51,951 bases of DNA from Acidobacteriota bacterium (GTDB lineage: Bacteria > Acidobacteriota > UBA6911), in assembly GCA_031271905.1 (NCBI GenBank), contig JAISUT010000019.1, forward strand, positions 1-51,951, given 5' to 3'. Below the pieces are notes generated by a model. It had not been told where the DNA came from, did not search any database, and was given only the letters and a program-made list of their open reading frames with translations. This document shows positions 41,844-50,688 of this stretch, piece by piece. The position numbers and the translations under genes are program-made. Position 1 is the stretch's first letter. Each line of letters starts with the position of its first letter.

Positions 41844-42768
41844 AATATCCTTCCCGGGCGCGCACCGCCAGCTTGGGTATCCCCGGCGGCGGGTTCAGTC
41901 GGACGGAGACCTTCCTCCATTTCCCGTCGCGGGCCCTGTTCTTGGGGGAATACCCCACAAGGTACTGGTTGCGCAGCTCCGCGTGTACCAGGTCGATGTA
42001 ATAGTCCAAGTCGTTGAAGCTGTCGGGGAAGAACGCCCTGCCCCCGGTCAGGGTGACGATGTGCTGTATCTCGCCGTAGCCGTAGCCGAGCCGCCCCTGC
42101 TCCCCGATGCCGTAGACCTGCACGTCGGCCTCCTTGGCGAACTCGCGGACCTCGGCGGGGGAGTAGCGGCTGCTGTTGTCCTCGCCGTCGGAGATCAGCA
42201 CGAGCGCCTTCTTCTCGTGCCGCCCGCGCCGTATCTGATCCAGCCCCATGTAGACGGCGTCGTAGAGCGCGGTCTTGCCGCCGGTTTTCCCCAGCGCCAG
42301 CGCGCTCCGCAGCGAGGACACCTGCTCGGTGAAGCGGTGCGTCATGTTCGCCCGCTCGTTGAACGTGATGAGGAACGCCTCGTCCTCCGGGTTCTCGGAT
42401 TGCAGGAAGCGGGTGATGGCGTTCTTCGCCTTGCCGATGTTGTTGTTGTCCTTCATGCTGGCGCTGACGTCGAGGATGATGCCGACGCTGATGGGCGCCT
42501 CCTGCCTGCCGAAATAGGTGACGTCCTGCTCCACCTTGTCCTCGAAGACGCGGAAGTGCTCCTTCTTGAGGCCGGTCACGTAGCGGCCGAGCGAATCGCT
42601 CACGGCGACGGGGATGTAGACGTTCTCGACGCTGACGCGGAACACGGGCGGCCTGGCGGGCGCGTCGCCGTCGTCGGCGCAGGCGGCGCGGCGCGGCGCC
42701 AAGGCGAGCGCCCCGCCCGCGAGCCGGGCGACGGTGAGAATAAAATGTCTTCTTGCCAAAGACGGCAT
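41827..42768 (-). CDS. VWFA-domain protein of the acidobacterial TIGR03436 type (first of pair)
   Basis: 313 residues. N-terminal export signal MPSLARRHFILTVARLAGGA with an RR-x-F motif, probably Tat-dependent. MIDAS motif DVSASM in IILDVSASMKDNNNIGKAKN, then VLISDGEDNSSRYSPAEVRE and a conserved C-terminus YLVGYSPKNRARDGKWRKVS. AAAAGGAGGGGAGG before the ATG. It shares the fold and about a third of its residues by eye with the following gene, so this is a tandem duplication. Confidence 0.87.
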   Translation of the reverse strand: MPSLARRHFILTVARLAGGALALAPRRAACADDGDAPARPPVFRVSVENVYIPVAVSDSLGRYVTGLKKEHFRVFEDKVEQDVTYFGRQEAPISVGIILDVSASMKDNNNIGKAKNAITRFLQSENPEDEAFLITFNERANMTHRFTEQVSSLRSALALGKTGGKTALYDAVYMGLDQIRRGRHEKKALVLISDGEDNSSRYSPAEVREFAKEADVQVYGIGEQGRLGYGYGEIQHIVTLTGGRAFFPDSFNDLDYYIDLVHAELRNQYLVGYSPKNRARDGKWRKVSVRLNPPPGIPKLAVRAREGYYAPKR

Positions 42769-42804
42769 CGCCTCCCCTCCTTTTGCGTTCCGCCGATGGG
42801 GGTC

Positions 42805-42813
42805 ATTTTAGCA
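42805..42813 (-). promoter_or_regulatory. Extended -10 promoter of the VWA gene pair
   Basis: On the minus strand TGCTAAAAT, TGn plus a five-of-six -10 hexamer, 36 bp upstream of the ATG at 42768. Confidence 0.5.
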
Positions 42814-42867
42814 CGCCGTCCGAATTCCACGAAGACGGCGGCTCGCCGCCGGACAACCGCGCCGCCG

Positions 42868-43749
42868 TCACTCGCCGAAAAACCGCCGCATGGCGTCGAT
42901 GACGACTTCCGGCTGGTCGTGGTGGACCCAATGGCCGGCGGTGGGCACCTCGATCAGCCGGTAGTCGGCGATCGCCTGTATGCGGCCCGCCTTGGCAGGG
43001 TCTTCCGACCAACTGTCCAAACCCCGGAACAGCAGCACCGGGCAGCGGATCCCCCGCCATATCTCCATCGCGTCGTCCATGCGGAAGGAGTAAGGGGAGG
43101 GCGCCCGCATGTAGCTGTCGAACTTCCAGGTCAGCGTCCCGTCCGGGTTCCAGTTCGAGCCGTGCAACGTCAGGTGGCGGGCGGTCTCCGGGGCGAGGTA
43201 GGGGTTCTCCTTCATCATCCGCTCGCACGCCGAGCCCAGGCCGGGATAGCGGTGCGGCGTCCGGCGCTCGCATTCGCGCACCCCTTCGATCCAGTTGCGC
43301 AACCGCTCCCGCAGCGGCTTGGGGGCCGCCAGGTGAGGGGGCGGCGAGAACCCCTCGATGGCGACCAGCCTCGCCACCCGTCCGGGATAGATGCCTGCGT
43401 ATTGCAAGGCGGCCGCCGCGCCCATCGAATGGCCGACCAGGTGGCAAGGCCCGCCCCCCAAGATATCGACCAGCGCCGCGAGGTCGAGGATGTACTCCGC
43501 CGTGCCGTACATCGCGCCGGTCGCCCAATCGCTGTCGCCGTGACCGCGCAGGTCGGGGGCGATCACGCGGAAGTCGGCGGCGAACGCCTCGGCGACGCGA
43601 TCCCAACTGCGCGCGTGGTCCCGCGCCCCATGCACCAGCACCAAGACGGGTTTGGAGCCCCCGTCACCGCCCGCCGCGCCGCCCCAGTCCCAGAAGTGCA
43701 GCTTCAGGCGGTGCGAGTAGTAGAATTGCGAAATCGGCTCTTTCACCAT
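42868..43749 (-). CDS. Alpha/beta-hydrolase fold protein
   Basis: 293 residues. The nucleophile is Ser108 in LVGHSMGAAAALQYAG, with the oxyanion block LVLVHGARDHARSWD and DLRGHGDSD. The acid is probably Asp in LLFRGLDSWSED and the base His in PTAGHWVHHDQPE. Typical of esterases, epoxide hydrolases and haloalkane dehalogenases; substrate unassigned. It begins 6 bp after terC, with its ribosome site GGAGTGA in the end of that gene. Confidence 0.88.
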   Translation of the reverse strand: MVKEPISQFYYSHRLKLHFWDWGGAAGGDGGSKPVLVLVHGARDHARSWDRVAEAFAADFRVIAPDLRGHGDSDWATGAMYGTAEYILDLAALVDILGGGPCHLVGHSMGAAAALQYAGIYPGRVARLVAIEGFSPPPHLAAPKPLRERLRNWIEGVRECERRTPHRYPGLGSACERMMKENPYLAPETARHLTLHGSNWNPDGTLTWKFDSYMRAPSPYSFRMDDAMEIWRGIRCPVLLFRGLDSWSEDPAKAGRIQAIADYRLIEVPTAGHWVHHDQPEVVIDAMRRFFGE

Positions 43750-43755
43750 GGCGGC

Positions 43756-44715
43756 TCACTCCGCTTTTTTCGGGTGTCTCGGCGGGAACAGGATCGACGC
43801 GCCGATGGCGATCCCCAGGATGGCGGCGACCGTCGCCAGCGACCAGTGTATGGGTATCTTGACATGGATGCTCTCGATCAGCATCTTGACGCCGATGAAG
43901 ACCAGGATGAGCCCCAGCCCCATCCCCAGGTAGGCGAACTTCTTCATGACCGACGCCAGCAGGAAATAGAGGGAGCGCAGCCCCAGGATGGCGCAGACGT
44001 TAGAGGTGTAGATGATGAACGGATCCTGGGTGAGTCCGAAGATCGCCGGTATGGAGTCGGTGGCGAAGATCACGTCGGTGGCCTCGACCGTGACCAGCAC
44101 CAACGCCAGAGGCGTCGCCAGCCACCTCCCGCCCTCGCGCAGGAAGAACTTCCCCGACTCGAACCCGGAAGTCATCGGGATGAAGCGCCGGAAGAGCCTC
44201 ACGACCATGTTGTCCTCCAGCTTCACGTCGGTCTCGCCGTGGAAGAGGATCTTGCATCCGGTGTAGACCAAGAACGCGCCGAAGATGTACAGCACCCAAT
44301 GGAACTCCCGGATCAGCGCCGCGCCGACGCCGATGAAGGCGGCGCGCATGACCAATGCGCTCAGGATGCCCCAGAACAGCACGCGGTGGTGCAGCTTGGG
44401 CGGCACCGAGAAAAAGGCGAAGACCAGGATGAAGACGAAGATGTTGTCTACGCTCAGCGCGTATTCGGTCAGGTAGCCCGCGAAAAACTCCAGACCCTGC
44501 TTATGGCCGAAATGGAGGTATATCCAAGTGCCGAAGGCGAGCGACAGCACGACCCAGGCGACGCTCCACATGGCGGCTTCCTTGAGCTTGACCACATGGA
44601 CCTTGCGTTGGAGCACGCCTAGGTCGATGGCGAGCAGCGCCAGGACGACGACGATGAAGCCGACCCAGAACATCGGGTGGCCTCCGGCGATGGATTCTAT
44701 GGTAGTGGGTTGCAT
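43756..44715 (-). CDS. TerC/Alx family integral membrane protein
   Basis: 319 residues with about nine membrane helices and a GGAGGAGC ribosome site. Metal-binding signature acidic residues lie in FAGYLTEYALSVDNIFVFIL and TVEATDVIFATDSIPAIFGL. The family exports manganese or other divalent metals at the inner membrane. A yybP-ykoY riboswitch, often found before such genes, is not visible in the 108-bp upstream gap. Confidence 0.92.
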   Translation of the reverse strand: MQPTTIESIAGGHPMFWVGFIVVVLALLAIDLGVLQRKVHVVKLKEAAMWSVAWVVLSLAFGTWIYLHFGHKQGLEFFAGYLTEYALSVDNIFVFILVFAFFSVPPKLHHRVLFWGILSALVMRAAFIGVGAALIREFHWVLYIFGAFLVYTGCKILFHGETDVKLEDNMVVRLFRRFIPMTSGFESGKFFLREGGRWLATPLALVLVTVEATDVIFATDSIPAIFGLTQDPFIIYTSNVCAILGLRSLYFLLASVMKKFAYLGMGLGLILVFIGVKMLIESIHVKIPIHWSLATVAAILGIAIGASILFPPRHPKKAE

Positions 44716-44823
44716 GCTCCTCCTGCGCGGTTTTCCCGTTACGCACCCTTATGCACTTCATCGACCGGACTGGCGCGGAGGGACACGATTTTCTGCTTTC
44801 CGCGCGGGCGGCGCGTCGCGCCG

Positions 44824-45795
44824 TCACGACGCGGCGGCGCGACGCAGGCGATCCATGATCGCCAGCCCCAGCCCTTCCTCCGGAACCGGCAGCGCCACGA
44901 TGCGCTCCAGCCCCAGCGCGTCCAGGCGGTGCAGGGCGCGGTACAGGTTCGCCGCCGCCTCGCGCAAGTCGCCGGAAGGCGAGAGCACCTCGATGGCGGC
45001 ATATTTTGACGCATCCGCCGCAGGGGTCAAGGTCAAAAGCCCTATCCTTGCGCACGACGCCTCCGGCCGCGCGCCGCTGGCGGCGACCTCGAGCGGCGTC
45101 CGGGTGGAGTAGTGGCGCTTCATCTGGCCCGGGACGCTGGGCCGGAAGGCCGTCCCGACCTCGATTCCCACCGGCCCGAGCACCGCCTGCAACTCCTCCG
45201 GCGGCGTCCCGCCCGCGCGCAGGACGACGGGGCGTCCGCCCTCGAACGACAGGATGGTGGACTCCACGCCGACCGCCGAGGGGCCGCCGTCCAAGATGAG
45301 ATCGACCGCGCCGCCGAGCTGTTCGGCGACATGCCCCGCCTCGGTCGGGCTGACCCGCCCGAAGAGGTTGGCGCTGGGGGCGGCGACGGCGCGTCCGGCG
45401 GCGCGGATCAACGCCAGCGCGGCGGGATGCGCGGGCACGCGGATGGCGACCGTGTCCAGCCCGGCGGTGACGATGGCGGGGACCGGGGGGGACTTCGCGG
45501 CGACCAGCGTCAGCGGCCCCGGCCAGAAGCGGTCGCAGAGCGGCAGGGCGGCGGCGGGGAGCGTCCCGTAGCGCCGCGCCGATTCCGCGTCGGCGACATG
45601 CACGATGAGCGGGTCTATGAGGGGGCGGCGCTTCGCCTCGAAGATGCGCGCGACGGCGACGGGGTTCTCCGCGTCCGCCCCCAGCCCGTAGACGGTCTCG
45701 GTGGGGAAGGCGACCAGCCCCCCGTCGCGGATGACCTGTGCAGCCTCGGCGATGGCGATAGGGTCGAAAGCGTCGGCGATGCGTACCGATGACAA
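44824..45795 (-). CDS. L-threonylcarbamoyladenylate synthase, Sua5 type
   Basis: About 323 residues from a TTG at 45795, preceded by a perfect AGGAGG seven bases earlier; no ATG fits the family start. The YrdC domain holds GLVAFPTETVYGLGADAENP, KRRPLIDPLIVHV, RVPAHPAALALI, APSANLFGRVSPTEAGHV and LDGGPSAVGVESTILSFEGG. A C-terminal Sua5 domain of about 100 residues follows. The protein makes threonylcarbamoyl-AMP for t6A37 tRNA modification from threonine, bicarbonate and ATP. Confidence 0.93.
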   Translation of the reverse strand: MSSVRIADAFDPIAIAEAAQVIRDGGLVAFPTETVYGLGADAENPVAVARIFEAKRRPLIDPLIVHVADAESARRYGTLPAAALPLCDRFWPGPLTLVAAKSPPVPAIVTAGLDTVAIRVPAHPAALALIRAAGRAVAAPSANLFGRVSPTEAGHVAEQLGGAVDLILDGGPSAVGVESTILSFEGGRPVVLRAGGTPPEELQAVLGPVGIEVGTAFRPSVPGQMKRHYSTRTPLEVAASGARPEASCARIGLLTLTPAADASKYAAIEVLSPSGDLREAAANLYRALHRLDALGLERIVALPVPEEGLGLAIMDRLRRAAAS

Positions 45796-45917
45796 CGGGG
45801 TTCCTCCTGAAAATGACAATGCCGCGCACGGACGCGCCCCCAAGAACCGGCGTCGCGCCTTTGCGGCGACCGGGGCGTGGCGACAACGTCTCGGGGTGTT
45901 GCGAAATCCCGGCGGGT

Positions 45918-46604
45918 TTATGCGGACGGGCGCCCCACCTCCGCCAGACGGCGCTCGTCCAGTATGGTGATCCTGCGGCTGGTGATGTCGATGACCCCGT
46001 CCTTGCGGAGCGACGCCAGCAGGCGCGAGACCGTCTCCCGCGAGGTGGAGACCATCTCCGCCAGCTCCTGGTGGGTGATCTTCAAGTCGATGATGACGCC
46101 GCGCGCGTCGCGCACGCCGTGCCGCGTCGCCAGCTCCTGCAACGCCGCGCAGATGCGGGCGTCCGCGCTGTCGCCGCTCCGGCTCTGCCGTTGCCACTCC
46201 TGGCGCAGCCGCGCGCACAGCACTTGGATGATCTGCGACATCACCTTCACGTTGCCCATCAGGTGCTTGTGGAAGTCCTCGCCGCTGACCGAGACGATGC
46301 GGGAGTCCTCCATGGCGGAGACGGTCGCGGGCGCGGTCTTGCCGTCGAGCAACGCCATCTCCCCGAAGAAGTCTCCGGAACGGTGGATGGCGAGGATGAC
46401 CTCCTTGCCCTCCACACCCGACTTTTTGGCGACCTTGACCTTGCCCGAGAGCACCAGGTACATGTAGTCGCCCGTCTCCTCCTCGAGGAAGACCACTTGG
46501 TTCTTGCGGTATTGGCGCTCCACGAAGATGCTCGACAACCGGATGAACTCGTCCTCGTCCAGCGTGGCGAAAAGCGGTATCCGGCGAATCCCTTCGGTTT
46601 TCAT
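45918..46604 (-). CDS. Crp/Fnr-family transcriptional regulator
   Basis: 228 residues. A cyclic-nucleotide-binding-like domain (1-120, RSGDFFGEMALLDGKTAPAT matches the phosphate-binding cassette) is followed by a helical hinge and a Crp HTH (KITHQELAEMVSTSRETVSR, LLASLRKDGVIDI). No iron-sulfur cysteines typical of FNR are present, so a cyclic nucleotide or no ligand is likelier. The ATG at 46604 overlaps the upstream stop as ATGA, so it is translationally coupled to the membrane protein. Confidence 0.92.
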   Translation of the reverse strand: MKTEGIRRIPLFATLDEDEFIRLSSIFVERQYRKNQVVFLEEETGDYMYLVLSGKVKVAKKSGVEGKEVILAIHRSGDFFGEMALLDGKTAPATVSAMEDSRIVSVSGEDFHKHLMGNVKVMSQIIQVLCARLRQEWQRQSRSGDSADARICAALQELATRHGVRDARGVIIDLKITHQELAEMVSTSRETVSRLLASLRKDGVIDITSRRITILDERRLAEVGRPSA

Positions 46605-47380
46605 CTCAGATCCAATCGCGTGAAACCGGGGTCGTCCTCGACCGGGCGGGGCAGGCGCCGCTCCCGGAACCCTCGCAACGCGAAGCGCCCCGCGCCGAGC
46701 GCGACCCCGATCAGTATCGCGCAAACCCCCGCCAGCGCGGAAAAGACCAAGGATCCGACCACGGCGCCCAGGATGCTCGTGGGGACGCCCCAGACGACAT
46801 TCCCCCCGCCCTTGTCCTCGTCCATCCATCGCACCGCGTAGCCGAACTTCACCGACGCCAGAAGCCCGTCCGCCTGTCGCGGCGCGAAGTCGCCCTCCAA
46901 CACGGCGACCAGCGGCCCCGTGCGCCGGGCGTAGACGGCCGCGCCGCCGGCGACGGCGGGGATTGCGAGGCGGTCATAGTAGTCTTCGGCGAGCTCCGGC
47001 GTGGGGTGTTTCAACAGGGTGAGCGTCCCCGTGCGCCCCGCATCGGCGTAACGCGCCCGGGCGACCTCCATGTCGTAGGACGGGTCGATGTGCGCGGCGT
47101 CCTTCGCCTGCGCCCCCGCCCCTTCCGCAATCCACGCCTCGTAATCGGCGGTCGAGGGGAAATAACGGACGCTGGCGGCGTCGAGCCCTTGCCCGGGCAG
47201 ATGACCGACCAGCCCGGGTTTGCGGGAGGCGGCGGCCCGCGCCTCATATTCACGGCTCTCCGGCGCGGACGCCCTTTCCGCCCCCGGCGCGGCGGCGGGG
47301 ACGCCCGGAGGGGGCGTCTGGGCGAAGAGTGCGCAGGCGGACAACAGCGCCAACAAAGGTACGGCGATAGGAAATCTCAT
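46601..47380 (-). CDS. Exported membrane-anchored protein of unknown function
   Basis: 259 residues. A signal peptide (MRFPIAVPLLALLSACALFA) precedes a Pro/Ala-rich linker and a periplasmic region of about 150 residues. A C-terminal membrane span follows (SILGAVVGSLVFSALAGVCA) with a basic tail (GFRERRLPRPVEDDPGF). Segments such as GTLTLLKHPTPELAEDYYD and YARRTGPLVAVLEGDF resemble a family I associate with Acidobacteriota, function unknown. It lies 16 bp after the amidase stop and overlaps the Crp/Fnr start. Confidence 0.6.
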   Translation of the reverse strand: MRFPIAVPLLALLSACALFAQTPPPGVPAAAPGAERASAPESREYEARAAASRKPGLVGHLPGQGLDAASVRYFPSTADYEAWIAEGAGAQAKDAAHIDPSYDMEVARARYADAGRTGTLTLLKHPTPELAEDYYDRLAIPAVAGGAAVYARRTGPLVAVLEGDFAPRQADGLLASVKFGYAVRWMDEDKGGGNVVWGVPTSILGAVVGSLVFSALAGVCAILIGVALGAGRFALRGFRERRLPRPVEDDPGFTRLDLR

Positions 47381-47396
47381 TTTATTACCGCGTTCT

Positions 47397-49427
47397 TCAG
47401 CGCGCCTGTTTTCGCGCCATCTTGCCACCAAGGGCATCCACATAGTTCGATATGCCCGCATAGAGAGACCGGGCGATCGCCTTTTGGGAGCCTTTATCGC
47501 CCAAGACCTTCTCGTCCTTGGGATTGCTGATGAAGGAGACCTCCGCCAAGATGGAGGGCATGTTCGCGCCCATGAGCACCACGAACGGGGCGCTGCGCAC
47601 ACCCCGGTCGCGGGAGGCGGGGATCAGCTTCCGCGCGTCGGCGAAGAGGGTCCGTTGGACTACGGACGCGAACTCCTTCGACTCGGCGATCTTGTCGTTG
47701 ACCGCGATTTTCTTCACGAGGTCCCCCAACTCGCCGACGGTGTAGGTGGAGGATGCGTTCTCCCGGGCGGCGACCTCTTGTTCGGCGGCGGTTTTGGCGA
47801 AATCGAAATAGTAGGTCTCCACGCCGCTGAGCGCCGCATGGGTGCTGGAGTTGGCGTGGATGGAGATGAACAGGTCCGCCCGGCTCGCGTTGGCGATCGC
47901 CGTCCGCCGCGTCAGCGGGACGGTGACATCCGAATTGCGGGTCATGATCACCTCCACGTCCAGCTCCGACTCGATCTTCGCCTTGAGTTCGCGGGCGATC
48001 GCCAACGTCAGATCCTTTTCATACAACCCCCCGGGCCCGACGGCCCCCAGCTCCGTCCCGCCGTGACCGGGGTCCAGCACGATGCGATGGACCTTCAACC
48101 CCAACATGCGCGTCAGCGTGCTGGTCCCGCCGCTGGTGCGCGCCAACATGGCGGTGCCGATCTCAGCGGCCTTCCGATCCGAGTTGTTTTTCGCCGAGTT
48201 GGCCTTCGCCGGCGCGTTTTTCGCCGGGGCGTCCTTCGACTGCGCGCCCTTGGACGAGGCGTTCTTCGTGGGTGCGCCCTTTGTCTTCGCCGGGGTTCCC
48301 TGCGCGGCGGCGCCCTTCACCGAAGCGCTTTTCACCGACGATTGCTTCGCGGCGGCGTCCTTCGACGTCGTGCCCTTCGACGGGGCACCCTTGGCGGACG
48401 CGACTTGCACAGACGCGACGACGGCCGGGGCGGGTTTCTTGCCGGAAGCGCCCGGACGGGGCCTGGTCGATGCGGGCACCGCGGCGTCCGCATATCGGAG
48501 CTCCACCTCCAAGCGATAGGGGGCGCTGAGGCTCGTGACCGTGTACTCGCCCACCGAGGCGATATCAAACACGATCCTGACGGTGCCCGAGGCGTTCTGC
48601 GAAGTCCGTATCTGGCGCAGGTGGCCGTCCCCCACCGCAATTGTCTTGTTCTTGTAACGCTCCACCAGGGACGCCTTCGCAATGTCGATGAAGACGCGAT
48701 CCGGGCCGGAGAGCCTGTCATGGGTGTAGTCCGCATGCCCGTTCAGCCCGATGACGACGCGCACGGAGTCTGCGCCGACCCTGTGGGAGATGTCGCTGAC
48801 GGTGACCGGGCCGGCAGAGGGGGGCTTCGCCGAGACCGGTTTCGACGCAGCGTCCGGGGACGTCTTCGCCGTCTCGAAGGGCTTGGCGGCAGTCGCCGGC
48901 GGCGGGGGCGCGGTCGCGATCTTGGCTATCGGGGTGCCCATGAGCGCAGCCTCCTCTGGATAGCGCTCGCGCAACATCCGGGCGGCGTCGGCGGCGCCAT
49001 TCTCGTTCTTCAGATGGGTCTGCATGTCGCGTATGCGCCGGAGCGCGTCGGGGCAATGGGAGTTGTCCGGATAGTTGGACACCAGGAACTGCAAGCGGTT
49101 CACGGCAGTCCGGTAATGCTCGTTGCCGCCGAAGATGTCGCCGACCTGTTGGTAGAGGAGCCCTTCCTCATAGACGGCGTCGCCAGCGAACCGGTAGCCC
49201 TTGTCGATCTGGTAGACCTGGCGGAACGCCTGGGCGCAAGCGACCCATTGCGACTGCTCCGGCAACGTCGCCTGACTCAACCGACCCCTTTTCTGGAGGG
49301 CTTCTTGGTACGCCCTGTCCGCCTTGGAACCGCCCCCTTCGAGCGGCGCGGCTTGCCGGGGGAGGCAGACCACTCCCCATAAAAGGGAGAGCAAGCCCAC
49401 CATCCACACCACGCGCCCATGTCTCAT
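47397..49427 (-). CDS. N-acetylmuramoyl-L-alanine amidase, TPR-like/AMIN/Amidase_3
   Basis: 676 residues. A signal anchor (VVWMVGLLSLLWGVVCL) is followed by a TPR-like helical block (about 35-150) and an AMIN domain (about 205-315, TVSDISHRVGADSVRVVIGL). A Lys/Ala/Ser-rich linker of about 90 residues comes next (SSKGAQSKDAPAKNAPAK). The Amidase_3 domain begins at IVLDPGHGGTELGAVGPGG, with later zinc and catalytic parts in DLFISIHANSSTH, GVETYYFDF and PSILAEVSFISNPKDEKVL. It cleaves peptide stems from peptidoglycan during division. Placed between an exported-protein gene and the lytic transglycosylase. Confidence 0.93.
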   Translation of the reverse strand: MRHGRVVWMVGLLSLLWGVVCLPRQAAPLEGGGSKADRAYQEALQKRGRLSQATLPEQSQWVACAQAFRQVYQIDKGYRFAGDAVYEEGLLYQQVGDIFGGNEHYRTAVNRLQFLVSNYPDNSHCPDALRRIRDMQTHLKNENGAADAARMLRERYPEEAALMGTPIAKIATAPPPPATAAKPFETAKTSPDAASKPVSAKPPSAGPVTVSDISHRVGADSVRVVIGLNGHADYTHDRLSGPDRVFIDIAKASLVERYKNKTIAVGDGHLRQIRTSQNASGTVRIVFDIASVGEYTVTSLSAPYRLEVELRYADAAVPASTRPRPGASGKKPAPAVVASVQVASAKGAPSKGTTSKDAAAKQSSVKSASVKGAAAQGTPAKTKGAPTKNASSKGAQSKDAPAKNAPAKANSAKNNSDRKAAEIGTAMLARTSGGTSTLTRMLGLKVHRIVLDPGHGGTELGAVGPGGLYEKDLTLAIARELKAKIESELDVEVIMTRNSDVTVPLTRRTAIANASRADLFISIHANSSTHAALSGVETYYFDFAKTAAEQEVAARENASSTYTVGELGDLVKKIAVNDKIAESKEFASVVQRTLFADARKLIPASRDRGVRSAPFVVLMGANMPSILAEVSFISNPKDEKVLGDKGSQKAIARSLYAGISNYVDALGGKMARKQAR

Positions 49428-49433
49428 GTGGAA

Positions 49434-49462
49434 AGCATAAGGAGGCGGCAGTCGTATGTCAA
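49434..49462 (-). promoter_or_regulatory. Promoter of the amidase, possibly giving a leaderless mRNA
   Basis: Perfect TTGACA (49457-49462), 17-base spacer, TATGCT (49434-49439) on the minus strand. The predicted start falls at about 49427, the A of the annotated ATG. Confidence 0.55.
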
Positions 49463-49574
49463 GGCATTAAATCGCTTGCCTTCAATCGATAACTCGTTGA
49501 CAACTAAGGCGTTTCATCTTTTCTATATCCTTCGTCGCCATCTTTGCGAAAATGTTAGGAGGTCGGGGCGCCGA

Positions 49575-50438
49575 TCAGTTGAACGTCCGTATGTTGGTCA
49601 GGTGCGTGACCCCCGACTCGTCCGTGTAGCGCATGATCGGTTGCGGACGCACCTCGCGCGGCGTGACGGGAGCCGTACCGCCGTTCATCTCATACTTCCT
49701 CTTGATGGATGCGACGTATTCCCTGGTCTCCTTGTAATCGGGGATGCGGCCGAGGCGGCTGACGATGTTTTCCCCGGCGTTGTAGGCGGCGAGGCTCAGT
49801 TCCAAGTCTTCGTTGAATTTGTCCATGAGGGCGCGGAAATGGCGCACCCCCGCCCGGATGTTCTCCTCCGGGTCGAAGCTGTTGCGGACGCCGAGGCTCT
49901 TGGCGGTCGCGGGCATGAGTTGCATGAGCCCGCGCGCGCCGGCCCGGGAGACCGCCCGATGGTTGAAGCCCGACTCCTGCTCGATGATCGAGCGGATCAA
50001 GGAGGGGTCGAGGTTGTTCTCCTCGGCGTATTTCTCGATCAGCTCGTTGATGGACGCCAAGTCTGTGGCGACGGTCTCCGGCTGGCGCGGCGCGGCCGGC
50101 GCGGGCACCCTAGGCGCCGACCGGGCCATCCGCGACGCCGAGGGCGCGGGCGGCGGCACTTGGCCGGGGATCGGGGACAGCTCGTCCTCGTACACGCCCC
50201 GCTCCGCGTCGAACGCGGCATAGTATTCGTCGTCCCCGTCCTCGAACACGTCGGATCCGTCCGGGCGTGGGGCGTTGGTGTATTCCCGCACGCCGTCCGT
50301 GTCCACGGCGGCATAGAGGTCTTCGTAGGTCGCGACTCCCACATAATCGGGGTAATCCTGCCCGAAGGCGGCGACGCACCCCGCCCCGAGGCAGAACGGC
50401 GACAACGAGATCGTCAATATGTAGATATATCTTTTCAT
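49575..50438 (-). CDS. Lytic transglycosylase (SLT family)
   Basis: 287 residues from the ATG at 50438. An N-terminal signal peptide and a long acidic, Asp/Glu/Tyr-rich linker (about 27-110) precede a soluble transglycosylase domain. The catalytic glutamate is in RSIIEQESGFNHRAVSRAGA, followed by GLMQLMPATAKSLGVRNSFD and LSLAAYNAGENIVSRLG. The C-terminus PIMRYTDESGVTHLTNI is a DUF4124-like tail. It cuts glycan strands of peptidoglycan in the periplasm. Confidence 0.93.
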   Translation of the reverse strand: MKRYIYILTISLSPFCLGAGCVAAFGQDYPDYVGVATYEDLYAAVDTDGVREYTNAPRPDGSDVFEDGDDEYYAAFDAERGVYEDELSPIPGQVPPPAPSASRMARSAPRVPAPAAPRQPETVATDLASINELIEKYAEENNLDPSLIRSIIEQESGFNHRAVSRAGARGLMQLMPATAKSLGVRNSFDPEENIRAGVRHFRALMDKFNEDLELSLAAYNAGENIVSRLGRIPDYKETREYVASIKRKYEMNGGTAPVTPREVRPQPIMRYTDESGVTHLTNIRTFN

Positions 50439-50484
50439 TCCCCTGCATCCATGCGTCCATGCAAATCGTCCTGCGCGCACCGCC

Positions 50485-50618
50485 GTGGGCAGGACTTGCC
50501 CACACGTGCGGCGTAGGCTGCGGTTCTTCCGCAGTTTGTTTATCGGCGGGAATACTCGAACCCTATAGTTTTCGGCGTCGCCCTTTGGGGCGGCACTCGG
50601 CATTTGGCATTTGGCATT
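50485..50618 (-). other. Structured leader of the lytic transglycosylase gene: three hairpins and heptamer repeats
   Basis: GTGGGCA/TGCCCAC (50485-50503), CTGCGG/CCGCAG (50518-50534) and CGCCC/GGGCG (50579-50592) form three hairpins in a row. Next to them a 7-bp unit is repeated about four times (50591-50618; AATGCCA on the minus strand, the last copies degenerate). The stretch would lie in the 5' leader if transcription starts near 50650. Confidence 0.6.
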
Positions 50619-50656
50619 CGACGACCTCCCCGCCGTCTCCCGTCGGATGTTTCAGA

Positions 50657-50684
50657 TATATAGAGTCCGTCCATAAACCATCAA
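50657..50684 (-). promoter_or_regulatory. Possible promoter of the lytic transglycosylase gene
   Basis: TTGATG (50679-50684), 16 bases, TATATA (50657-50662) on the minus strand. Both boxes match consensus at four positions. The leader would be about 210 nt. Confidence 0.4.
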
Positions 50685-50688
50685 AAGT

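Noticed and set aside
37205-42017. Very long plus-strand ORFs opposite the hybrid kinase and VWA genes
   Set aside because: They are shadows of GC-rich coding DNA on the other strand; no domain and no ribosome site.
44716-44823. Possible yybP-ykoY manganese riboswitch ahead of terC
   Set aside because: The gap has no recognisable conserved core blocks and is too short for the full fold plus platform.
48082-48529. Plus-strand frames that look like pentapeptide-repeat proteins (repeated AxF/AxL patterns)
   Set aside because: They are the antisense of the Lys/Ala-rich linker of the minus-strand amidase, which has clear AMIN and Amidase_3 domains. The regular pattern comes from the codon composition of that linker.
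50540-50580. GGTTCGAGT on the minus strand resembling a tRNA T-loop before the lytic transglycosylase
   Set aside because: No complementary T-stem and no cloverleaf; it lies in a repeat-like leader.
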